Shown: piece after piece, positions 13,886 through 21,091 of the stretch
Layout of the letters: each line of letters opens with the position of its first letter
Position numbering within the stretch: position 1 is the first letter of the stretch
Notes under the pieces: generated by a model
What the model was told of the DNA's origin: nothing
The model's database searches: none
The model's input: only the letters and a program-made list of their open reading frames with translations
NCBI GenBank assembly: GCA_036375215.1
Contig: DASUSH010000101.1
Coordinates: 1 to 25,362 of the forward strand
Direction: 5' to 3'
DNA length: 25,362 bases
Origin: DASUSH01 sp036375215
GTDB lineage: Bacteria; Actinomycetota; Thermoleophilia; Solirubrobacterales; 70-9
Position numbers and translations under genes: made by a program

Positions 13886-14425
13886 TCAGGCCGAGCCGGC
13901 CAGGGCGCGGCCGGCGCTCGGCTCGCGGCCGCGGGGGAGGACCAGCTCGTAGGACCGGTAGGGGACGTCGGGGTCGCCCCAGGGCGGGCCCATCCGCTCG
14001 CCGACGCAGACGAATCCGTGATCCGCGTAGATCCGGGCCGCGGTGGTGAGGATCGCGAGGGTCTCGAGCCAGATCCGCTCGAAGCCGCGCTCCTCGGCCT
14101 CGGCGACGAGCTCCCCGACGAGGCGCCTGCCGAGCCCGAGGCCCCGGACGGACGGGTCGAAGAGGAACCAGCGCAGCGCGGCGAGGCCGTCGCCCTCGTC
14201 GGTGAGGGCGATGCTGCCCGCGAACTCCCCGTCGCGCTCGACGATCCAGACCGCCCCGTTCTCGGGCCAGCCGCGCTCGACGGCGGCGGTCACCGCGCTC
14301 GCGACGTGGCGCTCCATGTTCGGGCTGAGGCCGTGCTCGCGCGGGTAGAGCACGCCGTGCAGGCGGATGATCGCGCCGATGTCGCCGGAGCGAAGCTCGC
14401 GCCGGACCGTGACCCCGGCGCTCAT
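13886..14425 (-). CDS. GNAT family N-acetyltransferase
   Basis: The 179-residue product has a complete GNAT fold: start VTVRRELRSGDIGAIIRLH, a middle strand WIVERDGEFAGSIALT, and the acetyl-CoA pyrophosphate loop RGLGLGRRLVGELVAEA (RxxGxG), then ERIWLETLAILTTAARIYADHGF, the usual 'leucine-thr-alanine' helix and the 'YxxxGF' motif. MarR-fused or stand-alone relatives acetylate small amines; the substrate is unknown. ATG 14425 overlaps the stop codon of the upstream gene as ATGA, so translation is coupled. The frame stays open upstream only as the antisense of the LysR gene. Confidence 0.88.
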   Translation of the reverse strand: MSAGVTVRRELRSGDIGAIIRLHGVLYPREHGLSPNMERHVASAVTAAVERGWPENGAVWIVERDGEFAGSIALTDEGDGLAALRWFLFDPSVRGLGLGRRLVGELVAEAEERGFERIWLETLAILTTAARIYADHGFVCVGERMGPPWGDPDVPYRSYELVLPRGREPSAGRALAGSA

Positions 14426-14730
14426 GCCGTCGCTCCCAGCGGCCGCGGCCGCTGGCTGCCGCGCGGCGCGACGCGATCGGGGACGCGCGCGGAGGCGGCG
14501 TGCAAGGCGAGCAGCTCGGAGAGCTCGGCGGTGCGGGCGAACGGGTTGGCGACGAGCTCGCCGGTGCGCAGCGAGATCGCCGCCTCGATCGAGCCGGCCC
14601 GCTCGGCGACGAGATGGGGGCCGGGTGGCAGGGAGCGTGTGTCGAGCTGGGCGAGCCGGTCGAGCGCCGGCGCGTCGGCGGACGAGGCGGCGCGGAGGAC
14701 GACGGCGGTGTCGGCTTGGCGGTCGGTCAT
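14422..14730 (-). CDS. Small GNAT-like N-terminal domain protein
   Basis: The 102-residue product begins with LRAASSADAPALDRLAQLD, the alpha1 region of GNAT enzymes, then HLVAERAGSIEAAISLRTGELVANPF, matching strands 2-4, and ends after LSELLALHA in a basic disordered tail. It lacks the acetyl-CoA loop, so it is half a GNAT fold and probably not a catalyst on its own. Short proteins of this form are common in high-GC actinobacteria as far as I know. It overlaps the following complete GNAT gene by 4 bases, which suggests the two products act together or that the pair arose by duplication. It is divergent from the LysR gene. Confidence 0.65.
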   Translation of the reverse strand: MTDRQADTAVVLRAASSADAPALDRLAQLDTRSLPPGPHLVAERAGSIEAAISLRTGELVANPFARTAELSELLALHAASARVPDRVAPRGSQRPRPLGATA

Positions 14731-14775
14731 CGGTTGCCGATTCTGCCCGCGACCGGCGATCGGCGCAAGACGTAG

Positions 14776-14810
14776 TTGTCACCGGATTGATCGCGTATTG
14801 ATATGAATAC
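14776..14810 (+). promoter_or_regulatory. LysR gene promoter and palindromic operator candidate
   Basis: A 16-base near-perfect palindrome GTATTGATATGAATAC (14795-14810, one mismatched pair) ends 5 bases before the GTG start of the LysR gene, in a GC-rich setting. TTGTCA at 14776-14781 can serve as -35, with TGATAT (14799-14804) inside the palindrome as -10. It resembles LysR-type boxes, although the symmetric T and A are 12, not 11, bases apart. A regulator bound here would block its own promoter and could act on the divergent GNAT genes. Confidence 0.5.
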
Positions 14811-14815
14811 CAAGC

Positions 14816-15703
14816 GTGGAGCTCCGGCAGCTCAGATACGTCGACGCGGTCGCCCGCCACCGTCACTTCACCCGCGCCGCCGAGGAGCTCCACGTCGCCC
14901 AGTCGGCGCTCTCGCACCAGGTGCGGAAGCTCGAGGCCGAGCTCGGCACCGAGCTCTTCGAGCGCACGAGCCGCCGCGTCGCGCCGACCGAGGCGGGGGA
15001 GGCGGTCGCCGCCCGGGCGCGGCGCGTGCTCGCCGAGGTCGACGGCGTGCGCGACGAGGTCGACGAGCTGCAGGGGCTCGTCCGCGGGCGGATCGCGATC
15101 GGCGCGCTGCTTCCCGCCGGCGAGCTCGACGTGCCCCGCCTGCTCGCGGGGTTCGCGGCCGCCCATCCCGGCGTCGAGGTCGGCCTGCGCGAGGGAACGG
15201 CCGCTGACATGGCGCGCTACATCGACGAGGACGAGGTCGACGCCGCGTTCTCGCTCCTCGCCGGCGACCCCGCCGACGGCGTCGTCGCCGAGGTCCTCGG
15301 CGAGGACGAGCTCGTCGCCGTCTTCCCGCCCGGGAGCGCGCCGCGCCGCGCCCCGGTCACGGCCGCCCAGCTCGCCGCGCAGCCGATCGCGGTCCCGCGC
15401 GGTGGCTCGGCGATCAACCGCGCCCTCGATGGGTGGAGCGCCGACGCCGGCGAGCGGATGACGGTCTCGCTCGAGAGCGGCGACCCCTTCCTGCTCCGCA
15501 GCCTCGTCTCGGTCGGCTTCGGCGCCGGCGTGATCCCGCGCTCGCTCACCCGCCGCGAGGGGCCCCCGATCGAGGTCCGCCGCCTGCGCCCGGCGGTCCA
15601 CCTCCCGGTCGCCCTGCTGTGGCGCGAGCGCCGCCACGCCTCGCCGGCCGCGCGCGCCTTCATCGACTTCGTGCGGCGCGAGGCGGGCACCCGGGCCGGG
15701 TAG
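14816..15703 (+). CDS. LysR family transcriptional regulator
   Basis: The 295-residue product has the N-terminal winged helix-turn-helix (MELRQLRYVDAVARHRHFTR, AAEELHVAQSALSHQVRKLE, LFERTSRRVAPTEAG, residues 1-65), a linker helix (66-88) and the type 2 periplasmic-binding-like effector domain from about 92 (GRIAIGALLP). Length is standard for the family. LysR proteins usually control a divergent target and themselves; here the divergent genes are the two GNAT-like genes. The effector cannot be predicted. GTG 14816 gives the canonical LysR start 'MELRQLRYF-like' and sits right after the palindrome. Confidence 0.95.
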   Translation: MELRQLRYVDAVARHRHFTRAAEELHVAQSALSHQVRKLEAELGTELFERTSRRVAPTEAGEAVAARARRVLAEVDGVRDEVDELQGLVRGRIAIGALLPAGELDVPRLLAGFAAAHPGVEVGLREGTAADMARYIDEDEVDAAFSLLAGDPADGVVAEVLGEDELVAVFPPGSAPRRAPVTAAQLAAQPIAVPRGGSAINRALDGWSADAGERMTVSLESGDPFLLRSLVSVGFGAGVIPRSLTRREGPPIEVRRLRPAVHLPVALLWRERRHASPAARAFIDFVRREAGTRAG

Positions 15704-15782
15704 GTCGTGAGCGCCGGTTCGCCGCTCCCGATCACGGCCGGGGGAAGGGCGCGGCCAGGGGGGACGGAGGAAGACGGTCCCG

Positions 15783-16529
15783 CTACGCCCGGTGCGCCGC
15801 CAGCAGCCGCCGCAGGAAGCGCTGCGTCTCGGGCTCCCGCGGCTCCGAGAGGACCTGCTCGGCGGGACCGAGCTCGACGAGGCGGCCCTCGTGCAGGAAG
15901 CCGACGGTGTCGGCGACCTCGCGGGCGAAGCTCATCTCGTGGGTGGCGAGGAGCATCGTCACGCCGGTCTCCTTCAGGTCGCGGACCGCCGCGAGGACCT
16001 CGCCGACGAGCTCGGGGTCGAGCGCGCTCGTGACCTCGTCGAGGAGCATCGCGCGTGGCTTGGCGGCGAACGCGCGGGCGATCGCGATGCGCTGCTGCTG
16101 GCCGCCCGAGAGCTGGTCGGGGTGGTCGCTCTCGCGCCCGCCGAGGCCGAAGCGCTCGAGGAGCGCCCGGCCCTCCGCCTCCGCCTCCGCGCGGGACACG
16201 CCGCGCGCCCTCACCGAGCCGAGCACGACGTTCTCGAGCGCGTTCAGGTGCGGGAACAGGTTGTAGGCCTGGAAGACGAGGCCGAGCCGCCGCCGCACCC
16301 CGACCGCGTCGACCGCCGGGTCGGTGATCACCTCGCCGTCGAGGTGGATGTCGCCGTCGTCGATGTCCTCGAGCAGGTCGATGCAGCGCAGGAGCGTCGA
16401 CTTCCCCGACCCCGAGGCGCCGATCAGCGCGACGGCCTCGTGCTCGTGAACGGTCAGGTCGATGCCGCGTAGCACCTCGACCTCGCCGAAGGACTTGGTG
16501 ACGCCGCGGATCTCGAGGACCTCGCTCAC
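15783..16529 (-). CDS. Polar amino acid ABC importer, ATP-binding subunit (GlnQ/HisP type)
   Basis: The 248-residue cytoplasmic ATPase has Walker A GASGSGKST (about 36-44), Q-loop in VFQAYNLFPHLNALENV, signature LSGGQQQRIAIARA, Walker B AMLLDEVTSALDPE, D-loop and switch His in LATHEM. 'AYNLFPHLNALENV' and 'TSALDPELVGEVL' are typical of the polar amino acid uptake (PAAT) group. Its GTG start overlaps the permease stop codon as GTGA (16526-16529), so it is translationally coupled as the last gene of the three-gene importer operon. It ends close to the convergent LysR gene. Confidence 0.95.
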   Translation of the reverse strand: MSEVLEIRGVTKSFGEVEVLRGIDLTVHEHEAVALIGASGSGKSTLLRCIDLLEDIDDGDIHLDGEVITDPAVDAVGVRRRLGLVFQAYNLFPHLNALENVVLGSVRARGVSRAEAEAEGRALLERFGLGGRESDHPDQLSGGQQQRIAIARAFAAKPRAMLLDEVTSALDPELVGEVLAAVRDLKETGVTMLLATHEMSFAREVADTVGFLHEGRLVELGPAEQVLSEPREPETQRFLRRLLAAHRA

Positions 16530-17392
16530 GAGTACCGCTTCCCGCGCTCGCGCTCCCAGTGGTCGAGCAGCCTCGCCAGCGGCAGCGTGATCACCAGGTA
16601 GAGCAGGGCCGCGGCGATCATCGGCGTGTAGTTGAAGTCGAGCGAGGCGTCGATCTGGGCGATTCGGAAGGCCTCGCCCGCCACGCCGATGATCGCGATC
16701 AGGGCGACGTCCTTCTGCAGGGCGATGAAGTCGTTGAGCAGCGGCGGCCCGACCCGGCGGACCGCCTGGGGAAGGATCACGTGGCGAAGCGCCCCGGCCT
16801 CGGTCAGGCCCACCGCCAGCGCGGCGTCGCGCTGGCTTCGGTGCACCGACTGCAGGCCGGCGCGGTAGACCTCGGCGACGTAGGCGCCATAGGAGAGCGC
16901 CAGCGCGATCCCGCCCAGCACGACGGGCTCCGACGGCAGGCCGGAGAGCTCGAGCGCGGGGACGCCGAAGCCGATCAGGTAGACCAGCAGGATCGTCGGG
17001 ATGCCGCGGAAGACGTCGGTGTATACGGTCGCGAGCAGGCGCAGCGGGAAGAGCGCCGGCGCCCGCACGATCCGCAGCAGGGCGACGACCAGGCCGAGCA
17101 CGAGCACCACCGCCTCGACGATCAGGAAGACCCGGATGTCGAGCCAGAACCCGACCAGGACGTCCGGGAAGATCTCCTTGAACTTCTCCCAGTCGAAGAA
17201 CGTCTCGCGGACCTCTGGCCAGCCCGGGCTGGCCAGCACCAGGGCGGCCAGGCCGCCGAGCACGATGACCGTGGAGACCGCGGCGATCGCCTGGCCGCGG
17301 CGAGCCCTTCGGCGGCGCGCGAGGGCGCGCTCGGCGCGCCGGTCCAAGGTCGCTACTCGAGCACCGGCGCCTTGGTCGCCTCGCTCATCCAC
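16526..17392 (-). CDS. Polar amino acid ABC importer, permease subunit (HisM/GlnP type)
   Basis: The 288-residue membrane protein has a basic cytoplasmic start (RRAERALARRRRARRG), a first membrane span at about 37-55 and the binding-protein-dependent transport domain from about 80. The ATPase-contacting EAA loop is clear (YRAGLQSVHRSQRDAALAVG, then LTEAGALRHVILPQAVRR). It forms the membrane channel, probably as a homodimer because only one permease gene is present. GTG 17392 has GAGG 4 bases upstream and overlaps the binding-protein gene by 40 bases; TTG 17347, just after that gene's stop, is an alternative that would trim 15 residues of no obvious function. Confidence 0.92.
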   Translation of the reverse strand: MDERGDQGAGARVATLDRRAERALARRRRARRGQAIAAVSTVIVLGGLAALVLASPGWPEVRETFFDWEKFKEIFPDVLVGFWLDIRVFLIVEAVVLVLGLVVALLRIVRAPALFPLRLLATVYTDVFRGIPTILLVYLIGFGVPALELSGLPSEPVVLGGIALALSYGAYVAEVYRAGLQSVHRSQRDAALAVGLTEAGALRHVILPQAVRRVGPPLLNDFIALQKDVALIAIIGVAGEAFRIAQIDASLDFNYTPMIAAALLYLVITLPLARLLDHWERERGKRYS

Positions 17393-18216
17393 TCCGCCTC
17401 GATATCGGCGAGCTCACCCGACGAGCTGAGCTCGTCGATCGCGAATGAGACGCAATCGGTGAGCGGCGAGTCCTTCTCGAGCAGGGCGCCCCACTGGTCG
17501 CCGCCCGGCGCCGGGAACTGGCCGATCGTGGTCGCCTCGGGCACCTGCGTGGCGGTCAGGAAGAACGCGGTCGGGACATCGACGACGACGGCGTCGACCT
17601 GCTCGTTCTTGAGCGCGGAGACGACGTCGTTGGACGTGTCGAAGACCTGTGGCGCCGCGGTCGGCTCGATCGAGGCCTCGACCGCCTCCTGGCTCGTCGT
17701 CCCGATCTGGACGCCGATGTCCGCGTCGGCGAGGTCGGCGAGCGAGGTCGCGCCGGCGAGGTCGGAGTCCCTCAGCACGACCACGGCCTGCTCGGCCTCG
17801 TAGTAGGGCGAGGAAAAGTCGACCTGCTCGGCGCGCCTCGGCGTGATCGAGATCTGGTTGACGTCGAAGTCGAAGTCCTTCGGGCCGGGCGCGTAGGAGG
17901 AGTTGAAGGGCTCGACGACCCACTCGACGTCGGCCTCGTCGTAGCCGAGCTCATCGGCGATCGCGTAGGCGACGGCGCTCTCGAAGCCCTCGCCGTTGGT
18001 CGGGTCGTCGTCCTCGAAGTAGGGCGGGAACGCCGGGCTGTCGGTGGCGACCGTGAGCTTGCCGGGCTCGAGCGTCTCGAGCTTCTCCGGGGTGCAGTCG
18101 TCGGCGGTGACCGCCGAGGCGGAGGTCGAGGTGTCCGCATCGTCGTCGGAGCCGCAGCCGGCGAGCAGGGCGAGCGCGAGCACGGGGGCGAGCAGCAGCA
18201 GGGCGAGTCGGGACAA
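17353..18216 (-). CDS. Polar amino acid ABC importer, substrate-binding lipoprotein (SBP_bac_3)
   Basis: The 287-residue product starts with a lipoprotein signal ending LLAGC (Cys21) and an acidic/Ser/Thr linker. The mature protein is a family 3 binding protein: KLTVATDSPAFPPYFE, GFESAVAYAIADELGY, the WVVEPFNSSYAPGPKDFDFDVNQISITPRRAEQVDFSSPYYEAEQ region in pieces, and DIGVQIGTTSQEA in the second lobe. The Asp-Phe-Ser-x-Pro-Tyr motif and the position of the carboxylate-binding Arg suggest an amino acid ligand, although the specificity is unknown. It is the first gene of the importer operon. The TTG 18216 start has GAAGG 6 bases upstream and a promoter at 18250-18277. Confidence 0.93.
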   Translation of the reverse strand: MSRLALLLLAPVLALALLAGCGSDDDADTSTSASAVTADDCTPEKLETLEPGKLTVATDSPAFPPYFEDDDPTNGEGFESAVAYAIADELGYDEADVEWVVEPFNSSYAPGPKDFDFDVNQISITPRRAEQVDFSSPYYEAEQAVVVLRDSDLAGATSLADLADADIGVQIGTTSQEAVEASIEPTAAPQVFDTSNDVVSALKNEQVDAVVVDVPTAFFLTATQVPEATTIGQFPAPGGDQWGALLEKDSPLTDCVSFAIDELSSSGELADIEAEWMSEATKAPVLE

Positions 18217-18249
18217 GGTCGGCCTTCGGTCGGAGGGGCGGAGGCGAGC

Positions 18250-18277
18250 ATCCTAACCCGACCGTGACCGTTTCCAA
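18250..18277 (-). promoter_or_regulatory. Promoter of the amino acid importer operon
   Basis: On the minus strand TTGGAA, 16 bases and TAGGAT form a sigma-70-type promoter in the 76-base gap between the sigma factor stop and the binding-protein start. A transcript would begin near 18243 with a leader of about 27 bases containing the GAAGG ribosome-binding site. Confidence 0.5.
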
Positions 18278-18292
18278 CGGAATCGACCTCGC

Positions 18293-19174
18293 TCACCCTT
18301 CGAGCACGGTCAGGTCGAGCTCGGCGACCCGCTCGGGGTCGGCGAGGATGTCGATCTCCGCGATCCTGCCGCCGGTGACCGTGATGCCGATAACGGCGAA
18401 GGGACGACCGGCGGGCGCGACGACGACCCCCGCGGCCCCGTTGACGAGCGCCGGCTGCGCGTAGCGGGCGAGGCCCGCGTAGGTGCGAGCCTGGCGCACC
18501 ACGTTCTCCACGCCGACGAGCTCCTGCGACGGGGGGCCGCCGGGACCGCCGTCGGCGCGCAGCACGACATCGGGGTCGAGCACCGCGACGAGCGCCTCGA
18601 AGTCGCCCTCGCGCGACGCGGCCAGGAAGGCGTCGACGACCTCGCGCTGGCGGGCGAGGTCGGGGTCCGGCACCGGCGCGGCGCCGCGCACCCGCCGCCT
18701 GGCCCGGCTCGCGAGCTGGCGGGCGGCGGCCGGGGAGCGGTCGACGATCGGGGCGATCGAGTCGAACGGGACCCCGAACATGTCGTGGAGGACGAACGCC
18801 AGCCGCTCCGCGGGGGAGAGGGTCTCGAGCACGACGAGCAGCGCGAGGCCGACCGAGTCGGCGACGAGCGCCTCGCGCTCGGGGTCGGTGCCCGCCTCGG
18901 CGGTGATCACCGGCTCGGGCACGTGCGGGCCGAGCGGCTCCTCGCCGCGCGACCGGCGCGAGCGCAGCATGTCGAGGCAGACGCGGGCGACGACCGTGGT
19001 CAGCCAGCCGCCCAGGTTCTCGATCGTTCGCTCGTCGCTGCGGCTGAGGCGCAGCCAGGACTCCTGGACGGCGTCGTCGGCCTCGCTCACCGAGCCGAGC
19101 ATGCGGTAGGCGACCGCCCGCAGGTGGCCGCGGTGGGCCTCGAACTCCTCCGCGAGGTATTCGCGCTCGTTCAC
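18293..19174 (-). CDS. ECF sigma factor of group ECF41 with fused SnoaL-like domain
   Basis: The 293-residue product has sigma region 2 (FEAHRGHLRAVAYRMLGSVS, EADDAVQESWLRL, about 8-75), a linker with PHVPEPV that matches the WLPEP-like motif of ECF41, and sigma region 4 (LSPAERLAFVLHDMFGVPF, about 117-165). The C-terminal SnoaL/NTF2-like domain (about 172-293: VVDAFLAASREGDFEALVAVLDPDV and IAEIDILADPERV) replaces a separate anti-sigma factor. In the ECF41 group this domain modulates sigma activity. GTG 19174 is chosen over GTG 19180 because GAGAGGA lies exactly 7 bases before it. The divergent region carries ECF41-type promoters in both directions, predicting autoregulation and control of the MFS operon. 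Confidence 0.92.
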   Translation of the reverse strand: MNEREYLAEEFEAHRGHLRAVAYRMLGSVSEADDAVQESWLRLSRSDERTIENLGGWLTTVVARVCLDMLRSRRSRGEEPLGPHVPEPVITAEAGTDPEREALVADSVGLALLVVLETLSPAERLAFVLHDMFGVPFDSIAPIVDRSPAAARQLASRARRRVRGAAPVPDPDLARQREVVDAFLAASREGDFEALVAVLDPDVVLRADGGPGGPPSQELVGVENVVRQARTYAGLARYAQPALVNGAAGVVVAPAGRPFAVIGITVTGGRIAEIDILADPERVAELDLTVLEG

Positions 19175-19201
19175 TGTCACATCCTCTCGTTGCGTTCCGT
19201 C
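19175..19201 (+). promoter_or_regulatory. ECF41-type promoter driving the MFS operon
   Basis: TGTCACA (19175-19181), 16 bases, CGTC (19198-19201). This matches the -35/-10 pair described for ECF41 sigma factors. Transcription would start near 19208, giving a leader of about 43 bases with AAGGAGG 8 bases before ATG 19251. The -35 fills exactly the 7 bases between the Shine-Dalgarno and start codon of the sigma gene on the other strand. Confidence 0.8.
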
Positions 19202-19209
19202 AATGGGGT

Positions 19210-19236
19210 GACGTGCCAAACGCAGCCCATGTGACA
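19210..19236 (-). promoter_or_regulatory. ECF41-type promoter driving the sigma factor gene (autoregulation)
   Basis: Read on the minus strand: TGTCACA (19236-19230), 16 bases, CGTC (19213-19210). The spacing is identical to the opposite promoter. Transcription would start near 19203 and yield a leader of about 29 bases before GTG 19174. Its -35 touches the Shine-Dalgarno of the MFS gene. Confidence 0.8.
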
Positions 19237-19250
19237 AGGAGGCCGACTCC

Positions 19251-20819
19251 ATGAAACGCAAGTGGTGGACCCTGCTCGCCGTCTCGGTGGCGACGTTCAT
19301 GCTCCTCCTCGACATCACCGTCGTCAACGTCGCCCTGCCCTCGATCCGCGCGGACCTCGGGGCGAGCTTCACCGACCTGCAGTGGGTGATCGACGCGTAC
19401 GCGCTCACCCTCGCCGCGCTCGTGTTGACCGCGGGCTCGCTCGCCGACCGGCTCGGCCGCCGGCGCGTGTTCGCGGCCGGGCTGGGGATCTTCTCGATCG
19501 CCTCGCTGCTCTGCGCGCTGGCGCCCGACCCGACCTTCCTGAACGTCGCTCGCGCGCTCCAGGGCATCGGCGGCGCGGTCATGTTCGCGGTCTCGCTCGC
19601 GCTGATCGCCCAGGAGTTCACCGCCGGGCGCGAGCGCGGGATGGCGATGGGGATCTACGGCGCCTCGATCGGCGTCGCGGTGGCGGTCGGGCCGCTCGTC
19701 GGCGGCGCGCTTACCGACGGCCTCGGCTGGGAGTCGATCTTCCTGCTGAACGTCCCGGTGGGGGTCGCGGCACTCGCCGTCACCTACCTCAAGCTGCGCG
19801 AGAGCCGCGACCCGAACGCGACGAGGGTCGACTGGGCCGGCGTCGCCACGTTCAGCGCCGCCCTCTTCCTGCTCGTCCTCGCCACCGTGCGCGGCAACGA
19901 CGAGGGCTGGGGAAGCCCCCTGATCGTCTCGCTCTTCGCCGGCGCGGCGGTGCTGCTCGCCGCCTTCTTCGCGATCGAGCGCCGCGTCTCCGAGCCGATG
20001 CTGCCGCTCGGGCTGTTCCGGCGCCGCGCCTTCACCGGCGTCCAGCTGGCCGCGCTCGGGGTCTCGGGCTCGATGTTCGCGCTGTTCCTCTACCTGACCC
20101 TGTACCTGCAGAGCTACCTCGGCTACTCGCCGCTCGAGGCCGGGGTCCGCTACCTGCCGATCACGCTCGCGAGCTTCATCGCGGCCCCGATCGCCGGCGC
20201 GCTGCTCTCGCGGGTCCCGGCGCGCGTGATGATGAGCGCCGGGCTGGCGACCGCCGGTGTCGGCCTGCTCCTGATGTCCGGGATCGAGCCCGGCGACGAG
20301 TGGACGACCCTCCTCGCCGGCTTCCTCGTCGCCGGCGGCGGCGTCGGCCTGCTCAACCCGGTGATCGCCGACGTCGCCGTCAGCGTCGTCCCCAGGGAGC
20401 AGAGCGGGATGGCCGCCGGGATCAACGACACCTTCCGCCAGGTCGGCGTCGCGGTCGGGATCGCCGCCCTCGGCGCGATCTTCGTCGGCCGCGGCGCCGA
20501 GAAGGTCTCGGAGCTCGCCGCCGGGACGCCGGCGGCGGCCGGCGAGCGCCCGCGCGAGCTGGTCGAGGCGGCCTCCTCGGGCAACCTCGATCAGGCGCTC
20601 GCGTCGGCGCCGGCGGGGTCGCGGGACGCGATCGCCGACGCGGTCGGGCAGGGCTTCCTGGCCGGGCTCAACGAGGTGATCGCGATCGGCGCGGTGATCG
20701 CCCTCGCCGCCGCGGCCCTCGTGCTCTGGCTCGTGCGCGAGGACGAGATCGAGCGCGCGCCCGCCGAGGCCGAGGAGCCCGCCGAGGCGCGGGCGATCGC
20801 GGAGGGGGCGGCGGCGTGA
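19251..20819 (+). CDS. DHA2-family MFS drug/metabolite exporter (EmrB/QacA type)
   Basis: The 522-residue protein has about 14 predicted membrane spans. Span 1 carries the DHA2 motif LLDITVVNVALPSI; motif A GSLADRLGRRRVF follows span 2; motif B-like ARALQGIGGAVMF and motif C GIYGASIGVAVAVGPLVGGALTDGLGW follow in order. These define the proton-driven 14-span exporters for drugs or secondary products. A hydrophilic, Ala/Glu-rich region follows the last span (residues 500-522). ATG 19251 has AAGGAGG 8 bases upstream. The next gene overlaps its stop as GTGA. The upstream ECF41 promoter makes it a predicted direct target of the adjacent sigma factor. The exported compound is unknown. Confidence 0.93.
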   Translation: MKRKWWTLLAVSVATFMLLLDITVVNVALPSIRADLGASFTDLQWVIDAYALTLAALVLTAGSLADRLGRRRVFAAGLGIFSIASLLCALAPDPTFLNVARALQGIGGAVMFAVSLALIAQEFTAGRERGMAMGIYGASIGVAVAVGPLVGGALTDGLGWESIFLLNVPVGVAALAVTYLKLRESRDPNATRVDWAGVATFSAALFLLVLATVRGNDEGWGSPLIVSLFAGAAVLLAAFFAIERRVSEPMLPLGLFRRRAFTGVQLAALGVSGSMFALFLYLTLYLQSYLGYSPLEAGVRYLPITLASFIAAPIAGALLSRVPARVMMSAGLATAGVGLLLMSGIEPGDEWTTLLAGFLVAGGGVGLLNPVIADVAVSVVPREQSGMAAGINDTFRQVGVAVGIAALGAIFVGRGAEKVSELAAGTPAAAGERPRELVEAASSGNLDQALASAPAGSRDAIADAVGQGFLAGLNEVIAIGAVIALAAAALVLWLVREDEIERAPAEAEEPAEARAIAEGAAA

Positions 20820-21091
20820 GCGGCCGAGCGTCGACAGCCGGCAACGTCGCCGGTGCCCTCACGGGGATCGGGATCATCACGATGGTCCTGTTCCCGCTCC
20901 TGATTCCGGGCATCCTGATCACGCTCCCGTTCGTCCTCCCGTTCGCGCTCCTCGCTCTCCCGGCGATCGCGATCGCGGGCCTCGTGGCCGCGATCCGCGC
21001 GATCGCGCGGCGCGTCCGGGCGAAGCGTCCTGACGAGGCCTCGCCACGCCGGCGCGAGGCAGGACGCTTGTCGCGGGAGATCGCGACCTAG
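20816..21091 (+). CDS. Small membrane protein coupled to the MFS exporter
   Basis: The 91-residue product has a central hydrophobic stretch of about 50 residues (from NVAGALTGIGIITMVLFPLL to AIAIAGLVAAIRAIA) broken by Pro residues, long enough for two spans in a hairpin, and a basic tail (RRVRAKRPDEASPRRREAGR) that should lie in the cytoplasm. I recognise no family. Its GTG start overlaps the MFS stop codon (GTGA at 20816-20819), so it is translated from the ECF41-controlled message. It may assist or regulate the exporter or respond to the same membrane stress; this is inference from position. It ends tail to tail with the P450 gene, sharing a CTAG. Confidence 0.75.
   Translation: MSGRASTAGNVAGALTGIGIITMVLFPLLIPGILITLPFVLPFALLALPAIAIAGLVAAIRAIARRVRAKRPDEASPRRREAGRLSREIAT

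Noticed and set aside
14777..14804. A third ECF41 promoter (TGTCACC upstream of the LysR gene)
   Set aside because: The -35 has a mismatch in the last base and no CGTC lies at the 16-base spacing.
14426..15637. Upstream extension of the GNAT frame through the LysR gene
   Set aside because: It is antisense to the LysR gene; ATG 14425 gives a complete GNAT fold and an ATGA overlap.
15738..15781. Bidirectional terminator between the LysR gene and the ABC ATPase gene
   Set aside because: Only two 5-bp stems with 10-11-base loops can be drawn and there are no T-runs; too weak to annotate, although the GGGAC/GTCCC pair may be a decayed palindrome.
19262..20815. Long plus-strand frame (+2 relative to the MFS gene) continuing into the small membrane protein
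   Set aside because: The part over the MFS gene is Arg-rich shadow sequence; only the end from GTG 20816 is hydrophobic and coupled to the MFS stop.
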